Of a stretch of DNA of 19,985 bases, positions 1 through 6,477 are shown piece by piece. Positions within the stretch are counted from its first letter, which is position 1; every line of letters begins with the position of its first letter. Made by a program: the position numbers and the translations under genes. The stretch spans positions 1 through 19,985 of the forward strand of contig CAYXUW010000032.1 in NCBI GenBank assembly GCA_964468375.1, given 5' to 3'. The notes beneath the pieces are model-generated. The model did not search any database, was not told where the DNA came from, and saw only the letters and a program-made list of their open reading frames with translations. The stretch comes from CAYXUW01 sp964468375 (lineage in GTDB: Bacteria; Planctomycetota; Phycisphaerae; Sedimentisphaerales; Anaerobacaceae).

Positions 1-919
1 TTTTCAGTCGGTGTGAGAAATGCTGGGTATCGCCGACGAAAGGGCTTTTGCCCTGTTTTATTCGCAGGGCTGTTACGCTGATGAAATCGTAGAGGGGGAC
101 GGCCATAACGATAAGCGGGGTGAAGACGGAATACCATTGACCGCTTTGTGCCTGATTGTAGTAGGTGGTGCGCAAGGTGAGCATAGCGAGGAAGAAGCCG
201 ATTACGAGCGAGCCGGCGTCGCCGGCAAAGATTTTCGCGGGCGGGAAGTTGAAAACCAGAAAGCCCAGCAGCGTTCCTATAAAGACAATAGTCAGGCCGC
301 CTACGAAGACCTGACCGTTTACAGCGGCTGCGGTGAGTAAAATAGAGGATGCTATAAAAGCGATGCCGGCGGAGGCACCATCCATATTGTCGAGGAAATT
401 AAAGGCGTTGATAATCAGGACTATCCAGAAAGCGGAGAGGGCGGAGGTGATTATTTTGTTTTCGATGAAGAACTCGACGCGGACCTCTGCAAAGGCGGCA
501 GCGGTTATAGCGACGGCGAACTGGACGGCGAGCTTGAAAAAGGGGCCAAGATGTTTTTTGTCATCCCATAGGCCGAGCAGAAAAAGGACGAATGCGCAAA
601 GCAGTATAATTACAAGCTGATGAATTTTTCCTATGAAGTCGGCGGGGTCGATGTTGGCTGCTTCGGTGAGCCAAGGTAGTCGGCCGGGGGCAAGGACGAG
701 TTTTATCGCTATTGCGGCAGCGATTAAGAAGGCGGCTATGGTGGCAAAGATTGCGATGCCGCCGCCGAGAGGGATAATGGTTCGGTGGTATCTGTCTTCG
801 GCGGGGCGTGCGACGAAGCCGGTCCGCTGGGCCAGTTTTAGGACGAGGGCGGTTAAGACGGCCGAGACCGCGAATGAGCCGGTGAATAAAATTACTGCTG
901 GTAGAATCAGTTTTTCGAT
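1..919 (-). CDS. WecA/MraY-family sugar-1-phosphate transferase (partial)
   Basis: Integral membrane glycosyltransferase family 4 enzyme, expected to transfer a (probably N-acetylhexosamine) sugar 1-phosphate from a UDP-sugar to a polyprenyl phosphate, the first step of a cell-surface glycan. I read 306 codons before the gene leaves the window. Visible family signatures, numbered from the proposed start, are RYHRTIIPLGGG (43-54), the Asp pair in GLWDD (116-120), NAFNFLDNMDG (171-181), FAGDAGSL (231-238), and GDTQHFSHRL near the edge (296-305), with hydrophobic helices between them. The substrate cannot be told from sequence. Oddity: between the in-frame TAA just upstream and the conserved core there is no ATG, GTG or TTG. 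I placed the start at an ATC codon 8 nt after a GGAG; CTG at 910 and ATT at 934 are alternatives. The gene overlaps the end of the DUF4416 gene by 13 nt, so coupled translation is likely. Family call firm; start uncertain. Confidence 0.87.
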   Translation of the reverse strand, partial: MEKLILPAVILFTGSFAVSAVLTALVLKLAQRTGFVARPAEDRYHRTIIPLGGGIAIFATIAAFLIAAAIAIKLVLAPGRLPWLTEAANIDPADFIGKIHQLVIILLCAFVLFLLGLWDDKKHLGPFFKLAVQFAVAITAAAFAEVRVEFFIENKIITSALSAFWIVLIINAFNFLDNMDGASAGIAFIASSILLTAAAVNGQVFVGGLTIVFIGTLLGFLVFNFPPAKIFAGDAGSLVIGFFLAMLTLRTTYYNQAQSGQWYSVFTPLIVMAVPLYDFISVTALRIKQGKSPFVGDTQHFSHRLK

Positions 920-1449
920 TTTAACTGCTCCAATAAACGCTGTCTTACCTTACTGAAAAAGTCGTGGTAACAGTCCTGTTTATAATCCGGATAGGTATAT
1001 GGTAAGGCAGACCAGGCGCCTTTGTCAAAAATAAGCGTTACTTCGGCATAAATTTTTTCGCCGATGTATATACGATGAGAATAGTTTTTTGTTGAGGCCA
1101 AAATTAGTTTCGAGGGCTCGATTATGCCCGGGTCAAGGTTGACGGGGCGGGGCAAGTCGAGGCCGGATTCGGCGGTCAGTTTTTGTTCGAGGTCATTGGT
1201 TTTGAGCTTGATTTCGGCAAGCTCGGCAGGGTCGATGAGTTTTTCGATGGTGAGGAATTGTCTTAAGATGTTATCACCGATTTGGTCTTTGTAATAGTCG
1301 GTTTGAGTGAAAGGCCAGACATCGCTTTTTAAATCGGCGCTGCCGAACTCGGAAGTGAGTGTATCAACCGCGGTTTGCAGGCAGTTTTGATTGGCCGCCA
1401 AGATACCTATTACTAATTTAACCGGTTTGGGGTCTTTGGTTTCCCACAT
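907..1449 (-). CDS. DUF4416 family protein
   Basis: A 180-residue soluble protein that I recognise as DUF4416, a family without an established biochemical function. Matching blocks are KPVKLVIGILA near the N-terminus (the opening of the family), TDYYKDQIG in the first third, an IKLKTNDLEQKL segment, the RPVNLDPGII block, LASTKNYSHRIYIGE, EVTLIFDKG, and a C-terminal TYPDY followed by a basic helix. The length fits a complete single-domain member. It is the third gene of the apparent proS operon, 17 nt after the methyltransferase stop, and its own stop lies inside the start region of the transferase gene. No convincing Shine-Dalgarno precedes the ATG, so it may depend on upstream translation. 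The last codons before TGA read AAA AAC, relevant to the possible frameshift discussed for the next gene. Family assignment comes from memory of its conserved motifs. Confidence 0.85.
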   Translation of the reverse strand: MWETKDPKPVKLVIGILAANQNCLQTAVDTLTSEFGSADLKSDVWPFTQTDYYKDQIGDNILRQFLTIEKLIDPAELAEIKLKTNDLEQKLTAESGLDLPRPVNLDPGIIEPSKLILASTKNYSHRIYIGEKIYAEVTLIFDKGAWSALPYTYPDYKQDCYHDFFSKVRQRLLEQLKSKN

Positions 1450-1466
1450 GGTCGATTGATTATAGG

Positions 1467-2099
1467 CTAATAGATTCCTGGAAGGAAACGATAACGTACC
1501 TTTTTCATATAATCGATATATGTGCCGCTTTGTGACAGTATCTGTTCTTCGTATTCTGATCTTAGGTTATAAAGAAGTGTTACGAGAAACAGTAATGCTA
1601 TATTAAAAGTTGATAAATTCAAAAGGGCGTATCCGAATTTATTCATTATCGACGCGAGATACATTGGATGCCGAACGAGCTGATATGCAAATTTTATTTT
1701 AACCTTACGCAATGCAGGTAACATCCCGAAACTTCTTCCGAGCGTTACGGCACCACCTAAACCCACAAAAAACGCCAATATTATAAGGATTTTGCCCACA
1801 TAAAATAATACAACAGGAGGTTCAGTAGTTTGCCTGATGAAAAAAAAGCCGGAAAATGATGTAATCAAAGCGATAAGCCAATGAATCGGATTCATGCTGA
1901 CCGAGATTGGCTTTGTTCTGATTAGGAAGAAAAGGGCTACTGCTGAATTGTATATAATATGGAGCAACTCGAAGAAATCGAATTCGTTTAATAGATTATT
2001 CGTTCGAACTATGGCACGATACACACAATACAAACACAACATCAAACTGAAAATGGGACTCTTTAGAAACCATTCGATTTTGTCATTCTTGAAATCCAT
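1467..2099 (-). CDS. Membrane methyltransferase, isoprenylcysteine methyltransferase (ICMT)-like
   Basis: A 210-residue polytopic membrane protein with about five hydrophobic segments (roughly 14-30, 45-60, 73-88, 96-120, 165-178). The C-terminal half has the hallmarks of the ICMT/PEMT-type methyltransferase superfamily: LVRHPMYLAS (141-150), then an Arg-x-x-x-Glu-Glu segment (180-185) and a terminal YMKKVRYRFLPGIY. In this family the RHP and EE parts contribute to S-adenosylmethionine binding. The substrate is unknown; bacterial members act on diverse lipids, thiols or isoprenoids. I chose ATG at 2099; a TTG two codons upstream is possible. No good ribosome site is seen. It sits 20 nt after proS and 17 nt before the DUF4416 gene, so it is probably co-transcribed. 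By eye it is much richer in A+T than both neighbours, which suggests separate acquisition or a relaxed composition. Confidence 0.75.
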   Translation of the reverse strand: MDFKNDKIEWFLKSPIFSLMLCLYCVYRAIVRTNNLLNEFDFFELLHIIYNSAVALFFLIRTKPISVSMNPIHWLIALITSFSGFFFIRQTTEPPVVLFYVGKILIILAFFVGLGGAVTLGRSFGMLPALRKVKIKFAYQLVRHPMYLASIMNKFGYALLNLSTFNIALLFLVTLLYNLRSEYEEQILSQSGTYIDYMKKVRYRFLPGIY

Positions 2100-2119
2100 T
2101 GACAAATTGCACGTTAATG

Positions 2120-3859
2120 TTATGGTTCGAGTTTTACCTTAAGCTCTTCGATGATTTCGATTGTTCTTTCGACGGCGGCGCCAATAGGGACGACGGTTTT
2201 GTCGGATTCGGTTCGGAGCTTGATTTCGACGTTTCCTTCAGCTACGGAATTTTTGCCGACGGTGATTTGGACAGGTATTCCGATGAGGTCAGCATCGTTA
2301 AATTTTACGCCGCCGCGCAACGGCCTATCGTCCAGCAGGACGTCGATACCTTTGAGTTTCAGCGCATTGTATATTTCTTCAGCGGTTTCAGCTACATTTC
2401 TGTCATCCTGATTTACACTGTTGACCAATACCTCGAACGGTGCGATGCTTATAGGGAATATGATGCCGTTGTCGTCGCTGCCAAGCTCGATGGCTGAGGC
2501 GAGGATTCGGTTTATGCCGATGCCGTAGCAGCCCATAAGGCAGGGTTTTTCGTTGCCAGTTTCGTCGAGGAATTTGCAGTCGAGTTTTTCGGAGTATTTT
2601 GTTCCGAGCTTGAAGACCTGGCCGACCTCGATGCCTTTTTTGAACAGCAGTTTTCTGCCGTTATATATATCGCCTTCTGCGGCGTGTCGGATGTCGGTAA
2701 CGATAATTTTTTTACCTTCAATGGGGAAATCCCTTCCCGGGACGACGTTTTTTGTATGGTAGTCGGTTTTGTTTGCTCCTGTTACGGCGACGGGCATATT
2801 TGCGACGGCGTAGTCGATTACTATATTATTAATCCAAGGGCTTAGGCCTATCGGCCCGGCAAAGCCAACTTTTGCACCGGTGAATTTCACAATGGTGTTT
2901 TCATCGGCGAGCTCAACGGCTTTGCCGCCGAGGGCCTGCGTGAGTTTTTCGGAATTGATGTCGTGGTCTCCGCGGATGAGAGCTGCAATAACGTCCTCGC
3001 CGTCAGTATAGATAAGAGTTTTTATCATTTGCCTTGGTTCGGTTTTGAGAAAGGCGCAGACGGCTTCGATAGAGCCGACGTTAGGTGTATGGACCTCTTC
3101 GGCCGGAGGGATTTCTTCGGTTGAATCTTGCTTTGGCGGTGGTGAAACGGCGGCTTTTTCGAGGTTGGCAGCGTATGAGTTGTCTTCTGTGTAAACAATA
3201 ATGTCTTCTCCGGATTCGCAGGGGACTGTGAACTGGTGTGAGCCGGAGCCGCCCATCTCGCCGGATTCAGCTTCGACGATGACAAAATCGAGGCCGCAGC
3301 GTTTGAAAATTCTGCAATACGTATCGTACATCAGCTTATAGGTTTGGTCGAGACTTTTGGCGTCGGCGTGGAAGCTGTAGGAATCTTTCATAATGAATTC
3401 ACGGCTTCGCAGGACGCCGAAGCGGGGTCGAAACTCATCGCGGAATTTGAAACTGATTTGGTAGATATTGAGCGGGAGCTGTTTGTAAGAGTTTATTTCG
3501 CCGGCGGCCAGACTTGTAACGACCTCTTCGGCGGTGGGGGCGAGGACGTTTTTGCGGCCGTGGCGGTCGGTGAAGGTGGCGAGCGTTTCGCCGTAGTCGA
3601 CATCGCGGCCGGTCTTTTGCCACAGTTCGATTGGCTGGACGGCGGGCATAAGGATTTCCTGTGCGCCGGCTTTATCCATTTCGTCGCGGACGATTGCGAT
3701 GATTTTCAGGAGGCAGCGCCAGCCGAGCGGGAGGTAGGTGTATGTTCCGCTGGCGAGCTTTCGCATCAGGCCGGCACGGAGCATCAGTTTATGGCTGGTT
3801 ACCTCCGCATCGGCAGGGACTTCCTTGACCGTCGGTATTAACATTTTGCTGTATCGCAT
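2120..3859 (-). CDS. proS: Prolyl-tRNA synthetase (bacterial type, with editing domain)
   Basis: Cytoplasmic class II aminoacyl-tRNA synthetase charging tRNA-Pro with proline. The 579 residues match the usual length of the bacterial form with an inserted editing domain. N-terminal catalytic core: EILMPAVQP (68-76, motif 1 area) and FRDEFRPRFGVLRSREFIMK (139-158, motif 2). An Ala/Pro/Glu-rich linker (about 236-260) leads to a YbaK-like misacylation-editing domain (about 261-390) containing the GDHDIN and GFAGPIGL blocks. Motif 3 is CYGIGINRILASAIE (444-458), followed by the anticodon-binding domain (about 470-579) with the DDRPLRGGVKFNDADLIG block. The start is the ATG before RYSKMLIPT, preceded by a weak GGGA. 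It is the first gene of a minus-strand run with 20, 17 and -13 nt spacings, and a promoter-like element lies 27 nt upstream. No key motif appears missing. Confidence 0.97.
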   Translation of the reverse strand: MRYSKMLIPTVKEVPADAEVTSHKLMLRAGLMRKLASGTYTYLPLGWRCLLKIIAIVRDEMDKAGAQEILMPAVQPIELWQKTGRDVDYGETLATFTDRHGRKNVLAPTAEEVVTSLAAGEINSYKQLPLNIYQISFKFRDEFRPRFGVLRSREFIMKDSYSFHADAKSLDQTYKLMYDTYCRIFKRCGLDFVIVEAESGEMGGSGSHQFTVPCESGEDIIVYTEDNSYAANLEKAAVSPPPKQDSTEEIPPAEEVHTPNVGSIEAVCAFLKTEPRQMIKTLIYTDGEDVIAALIRGDHDINSEKLTQALGGKAVELADENTIVKFTGAKVGFAGPIGLSPWINNIVIDYAVANMPVAVTGANKTDYHTKNVVPGRDFPIEGKKIIVTDIRHAAEGDIYNGRKLLFKKGIEVGQVFKLGTKYSEKLDCKFLDETGNEKPCLMGCYGIGINRILASAIELGSDDNGIIFPISIAPFEVLVNSVNQDDRNVAETAEEIYNALKLKGIDVLLDDRPLRGGVKFNDADLIGIPVQITVGKNSVAEGNVEIKLRTESDKTVVPIGAAVERTIEIIEELKVKLEP

Positions 3860-3885
3860 AATTCTGTCCCGTTAATTTAAAGCTC

Positions 3886-3916
3886 ATTATATAGCCCAAA
3901 ATGTGCGTGGATGCAA
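3886..3916 (-). promoter_or_regulatory. Putative sigma-70-type promoter of proS operon
   Basis: On the minus strand, TTGCAT is followed by TATATAAT. Taking TATATA as the -10 gives 17-nt spacing; taking TATAAT gives 19. The element ends 27 nt before the proS ATG, a reasonable leader length. No transcription data; inferred from hexamers only. Confidence 0.5.
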
Positions 3917-3952
3917 GATTATAATTGATATTAGCATATGCCCTGATTTTTT

Positions 3953-3987
3953 ATTGATAATTGATAATTGATAATTGATGATTGATA
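3953..3987 (+). repeat. ATTGATA heptamer tandem array (5 copies)
   Basis: Five head-to-tail copies of ATTGATA; the fourth ends in G instead of A. A single further copy occurs at 3924-3930. It lies in the intergenic region between the divergent proS and YhaM-like genes. Each unit contains TTGATA, which resembles a -35 hexamer, so the array could touch the exonuclease promoter, but no clear -10 follows. Probably a slippage-type microsatellite. Confidence 0.85.
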
Positions 3988-4059
3988 ATCGAGATTGCTT
4001 CGCCCCTATGGGGGCTCGTAATAACAGAAGGCAGGGGAACCAATTTGACGGAGTAAGAT

Positions 4060-5022
4060 ATGGCGCATAAGTTTATCAATGAAATTGAGCCGGGGCAGGG
4101 GATTGATGATATTTATATGGTGAAGGAGCCGATTCTGCGGAGTACAACGAAGGGTGATTTGTATATAGCGATGTTTCTGTGTGACCGGACGGGGCAGCTT
4201 AACGGGCGGATGTGGCAGGCGACGGAGACGGTTTACAATTCGCTGCCGAAGCCCGGCTTTGTTCATATACAGGGCAGAAGCGAGCTTTATCAAAATAACC
4301 TGCAGATTATTGTAAATAACATAGGCGTTGTCGATACAAGCAAGGTCAACATCGAGGATTTTCTGGCGCGAACCGACAAGGACACAAAGCAGATGTTCGA
4401 AGAGGTGAAGAAAATCTTAGAGGGGATAAAGAACGGGCAGTTAAAAGCGCTGGTCGGAGAATTTTTGGCTGATACGGCATTGATGGAAAAGTTCTGTACT
4501 GCGCCGGCTGCGGCGGTATTGCACCACAGTTATTTAGGAGGGCTACTGGAGCATACGCATAATATGCTGCGGGTGGCGGCGGCGATACTGCCATTTTATC
4601 CGGATGTTCAGGGCGATTTGGTTTTGGCGGCGATTTTCGTTCACGATATGGGTAAGACGGAAGAGTTGTCATACGATATGGCTTTTTCGTATACCGATTC
4701 GGGACAGCTAATCGGGCATATTGCGAAGAGCTATCTTTTTTTGAATCAGAAGACCGAGGCGCTGGCGGCGAAGGGAGTAAAGATAGATGACATTATTTTA
4801 GATTCTCTCGGACACATTATTTTGTCGCACCACGGCAAATACGAGTTCGGCTCGCCGAAGCTACCGGCAATACCTGAGGCGTTTATGGTTAACTATATTG
4901 ATGATTTGGACGCGAAGATAAATCAGGTAACGTCGGCGATTGATGAGGAGGTGGGGGATTCGGACTGGACAGGTTATAAGAAATCTCTGGAGACGCGGCT
5001 TTACAGAAAGCGCATCGAATGA
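4060..5022 (+). CDS. YhaM-like 3'-5' exoribonuclease (OB fold plus HD domain)
   Basis: A 320-residue cytoplasmic protein with the two-domain layout of the YhaM family, which degrades RNA (and in some members DNA) from the 3' end. Residues about 12-92 form an OB-fold nucleic-acid-binding domain (GDLYIAMFLCDRTGQLNGRM, then an LQIIV strand). Residues about 150-290 form a metal-dependent HD phosphohydrolase domain: EHTHNM (164-169), the FVHDMGKTEE HD pair (195-196), GHI (219-221), LSHHGKYEFGSP (255-265) and YIDDLDAK (279-286). The length is close to Bacillus subtilis YhaM. The start ATG is supported by GGAG seven nt upstream. It is a single gene, divergent from proS and convergent with the C39 peptidase gene, closed by a strong hairpin terminator. 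Domain call firm; the RNA substrate in this organism is not known. Confidence 0.88.
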   Translation: MAHKFINEIEPGQGIDDIYMVKEPILRSTTKGDLYIAMFLCDRTGQLNGRMWQATETVYNSLPKPGFVHIQGRSELYQNNLQIIVNNIGVVDTSKVNIEDFLARTDKDTKQMFEEVKKILEGIKNGQLKALVGEFLADTALMEKFCTAPAAAVLHHSYLGGLLEHTHNMLRVAAAILPFYPDVQGDLVLAAIFVHDMGKTEELSYDMAFSYTDSGQLIGHIAKSYLFLNQKTEALAAKGVKIDDIILDSLGHIILSHHGKYEFGSPKLPAIPEAFMVNYIDDLDAKINQVTSAIDEEVGDSDWTGYKKSLETRLYRKRIE

Positions 5023-5054
5023 CGGGGTAGCGTTGAGCGATTGTTTGAAATGAG

Positions 5055-5113
5055 CCCAGCCGGGCTATCCCCCCCAAGGGAGTTAGCCCGGCTGGGTATT
5101 GTTGTTTTTGTTT
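5055..5113 (+). terminator. Rho-independent-type terminator after YhaM-like gene
   Basis: A perfect 13-bp stem: CCCAGCCGGGCTA at 5055-5067 pairs with TAGCCCGGCTGGG at 5084-5096, with a 16-nt loop. A T-rich tail (GTTGTTTTTGTTTT) follows. It begins 33 nt after the exonuclease stop. Confidence 0.8.
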
Positions 5114-5168
5114 TATCTATTTGGGAATATCGAGGATTTGAGGGGAGTTGGCCATAATTTTTGCATGT

Positions 5169-5192
5169 CCTGTGACAACATTATGTCACAGG
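5169..5192. promoter_or_regulatory. Perfect 9-bp dyad between convergent genes
   Basis: CCTGTGACA, six bases, then TGTCACAGG. It lies in the 268-nt region between the convergent exonuclease and C39 peptidase genes. It has no T-run on either side to make a classic terminator, and being downstream of both genes an operator role is not obvious. The rest of 5114-5290 shows nothing I can identify. Confidence 0.4.
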
Positions 5193-5290
5193 TCGTGAGA
5201 AAAATAGTAATTTTTGTGCAAACCATCGATTTTGCCTGTTAAAAGAGAGCGTTCACCAGTTGCTGCGGGCTTAGTCGGGATGAGGTTGAG

Positions 5291-6166
5291 TTAGATGTTT
5301 TGCCTTTGTGAGACGAGCGTGGAGCTTACCGGGTTTTGTGTAGTTTCTCGTTTTAGAACGAGTCCGGAAAATCGCCACATTTTCTCAAACTGCTTGTGGG
5401 ACAACAACAGTCTGCCTACGGCGGGGTCGGCAAGAGTAATCGTTTCATCAGAGACTTCAAGGACAGCCACGCAGTGGTCCGACAGAAAAGCAGTCTTTAC
5501 GACGGCCAAGATAAGGCCGGCATTTTTTAATTGTGCGACCGAATCGAAGTATTGGTAGCTGCAGGTAAGCCCCTCATCGCCGTATTGATTCTGAAGAGCG
5601 GTGCGAAGGCAGGTAGGCAAGGTGCCGGTGACCGGACTCGTGTGGGAAAGTATAGCGAGCTCTCCTTCCCGTGCGGGCAGGCCTAATTTTCTCAAGGCCG
5701 TGACCGCAGCGGCGGGGGCGCAAGTATAATCTGTTGTCTGATAGCAGATGCCGTTGGAATCGATCTGTGTTTTTAGATTGGCGAGCTGGCCCTCAATCAG
5801 AGCAGGTGCGAGAAAAGGCATAATCGAAAACCAGAATACGATTACGACCATCAGAACCCAAACTGCAGCTTTCTCCAATTTATGAGGCAGGCGTGACACC
5901 GGAGTAACCATACCCATTGTAATGGCCAAGGTAAAAATGACGAATTTTACTCTTCCGGCAACCCAAGCAAAGGGGGGCATGAATGCCAGTGAATTAGAGC
6001 ACCTGGTTATTCCTATGAATGTGATGAGCAGAAGAGACAGGATGTAGCCGATTGTCCAGTAGGATTTTTTTAGGCGCGAAAAGGACTTTCCAAGGAAAAT
6101 TCCCAGGACAGCTACCAAGGTAATGCCTATGGTTTCAAGCCAAGGATTCATAAATACCCACCTCAT
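5291..6166 (-). CDS. Membrane-anchored C39-type cysteine peptidase
   Basis: A 291-residue protein with an N-terminal membrane part and a C-terminal papain-like peptidase C39 domain. Four hydrophobic segments lie at about 10-26, 39-54, 73-87 and 100-119. The peptidase region has Gln143 and Cys149 in CYQTTDYTCAPAAAV, His231 in LSDHCVAVLEV and Asp247 in ITLADPAVG, the expected oxyanion Gln and Cys-His-Asp triad. C39 domains classically remove double-glycine leaders inside ABC exporters, but there is no ATPase or ABC membrane domain here, so this is the stand-alone form and its substrate is unknown. The frame stays open upstream to 6223, but a strong promoter lies at 6195-6223, so translation must begin at 6166 (after AGGGGTGA) or at 6151 (after GAGGTG, 286 aa). 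It is divergent from the secreted-protein block; a processing role there is only a guess. Confidence 0.8.
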   Translation of the reverse strand: MRWVFMNPWLETIGITLVAVLGIFLGKSFSRLKKSYWTIGYILSLLLITFIGITRCSNSLAFMPPFAWVAGRVKFVIFTLAITMGMVTPVSRLPHKLEKAAVWVLMVVIVFWFSIMPFLAPALIEGQLANLKTQIDSNGICYQTTDYTCAPAAAVTALRKLGLPAREGELAILSHTSPVTGTLPTCLRTALQNQYGDEGLTCSYQYFDSVAQLKNAGLILAVVKTAFLSDHCVAVLEVSDETITLADPAVGRLLLSHKQFEKMWRFSGLVLKRETTQNPVSSTLVSQRQNI

Positions 6167-6194
6167 AATCAAGTCACCCCTATCAAACAGGATT

Positions 6195-6223
6195 ATTGTA
6201 TCAAATTGTGGGTTGCAAATCAA
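6195..6223 (-). promoter_or_regulatory. Promoter of the C39 peptidase gene
   Basis: On the minus strand TTGATT (6223-6218), 17 nt, then TACAAT (6200-6195), a near-consensus sigma-70-type pair. The predicted transcript starts near 6188, about 22 nt before the proposed ATG at 6166. It abuts the left end of the duplicated upstream block of the C25 protease gene. Confidence 0.75.
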
Positions 6224-6321
6224 GGGAAATACCGGAGAAGCGTACGTATTTGCTTATTGTTAAAGGAGTTAAGTGATTTGGTTTGGTGGTGTCAGGAATG
6301 TGCATCTTTGTAATAATTTTC

Positions 6322-6349
6322 TTGACTTTTATTCGAAGTCCTTTAGAAT
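6322..6349 (+). promoter_or_regulatory. Promoter of the C25 protease gene
   Basis: TTGACT (6322-6327), 16 nt, TAGAAT (6344-6349). The predicted transcript starts near 6356, leaving a leader of about 120 nt. The same arrangement is present before the next two genes, which supports it strongly. Confidence 0.8.
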
Positions 6350-6389
6350 CATCAATGTTGCATTGCGATCTTAGTGAGGAGTGTTTTAC

Positions 6390-6440
6390 ATGTTTTTCCT
6401 TCACTTTTTTTGTCATTTCTATGCGTTCAGGCGAGAATAA
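6390..6440 (+). CDS. Leader upstream ORF 1 (16 codons), hypothetical
   Basis: ATG follows GAGGAG (6376-6381) with 8-nt spacing and encodes MFFLHFFCHFYAFRRE, then TAA, 37 nt before the protease start. Compared with leader ORF 2 it has one extra base near 6430-6440, which makes it stop early. A second frame opening at ATG 6421 ends in TAG at 6463-6465, overlapping the main Shine-Dalgarno and keeping the RIFIY ending of leader ORF 2. It may be a translated leader peptide or only a conserved untranslated leader. Confidence 0.35.
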   Translation: MFFLHFFCHFYAFRRE

Positions 6441-6477
6441 AGGGCGAATTTTTATTTATATTTAGGAGGATTCAATT

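Larger units (their letters stand above)
6224..6477 (+). repeat. Upstream block copy 1 (homologous to 11767-12018)
   Basis: The whole intergenic stretch before the C25 protease gene resembles the one before the S8 protease gene. Shared landmarks in order: GGGAAATACC, CGTATTTGCTT, TTTTCTTGACTTTTATT, ATTGCG, TGAGGAGT, TTTTACATGTTTTTCC, GCGAATTTTTATTTAT and TTTAGGAGGATTCAATTATG. Identity is highest near the start codon and around the -35. It holds the promoter, leader and upstream ORF listed separately. Confidence 0.85.

Noticed and set aside
20..956. Plus-strand open frames over the left 950 nt
   Set aside because: They are antisense to the WecA/MraY-type transferase, whose conserved motifs read clearly on the minus strand.
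3344..3841. 165-codon plus-strand open frame
   Set aside because: It is antisense to proS across its catalytic motifs and has no ribosome site or recognisable domain.
3953..3987. CRISPR-like array
   Set aside because: Units are 7 nt without spacers and no cas gene is in the window; it is a simple tandem repeat.
4002..4015. GCCCC-TATG-GGGGC hairpin before the exonuclease gene
   Set aside because: Only five base pairs, no T-run and no gene ending nearby; chance or a minor leader structure cannot be separated.
5169..5192. CRP/FNR-type operator (TGTGA and TCACA half sites)
   Set aside because: The half sites are 10 nt apart rather than 6, and the element lies downstream of both neighbouring genes.
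6283..6465. 60-codon open frame before the C25 gene
   Set aside because: It starts upstream of the promoter -35 and runs through the promoter hexamers, so it would not be transcribed from its start. Only its last codons coincide with the leader.
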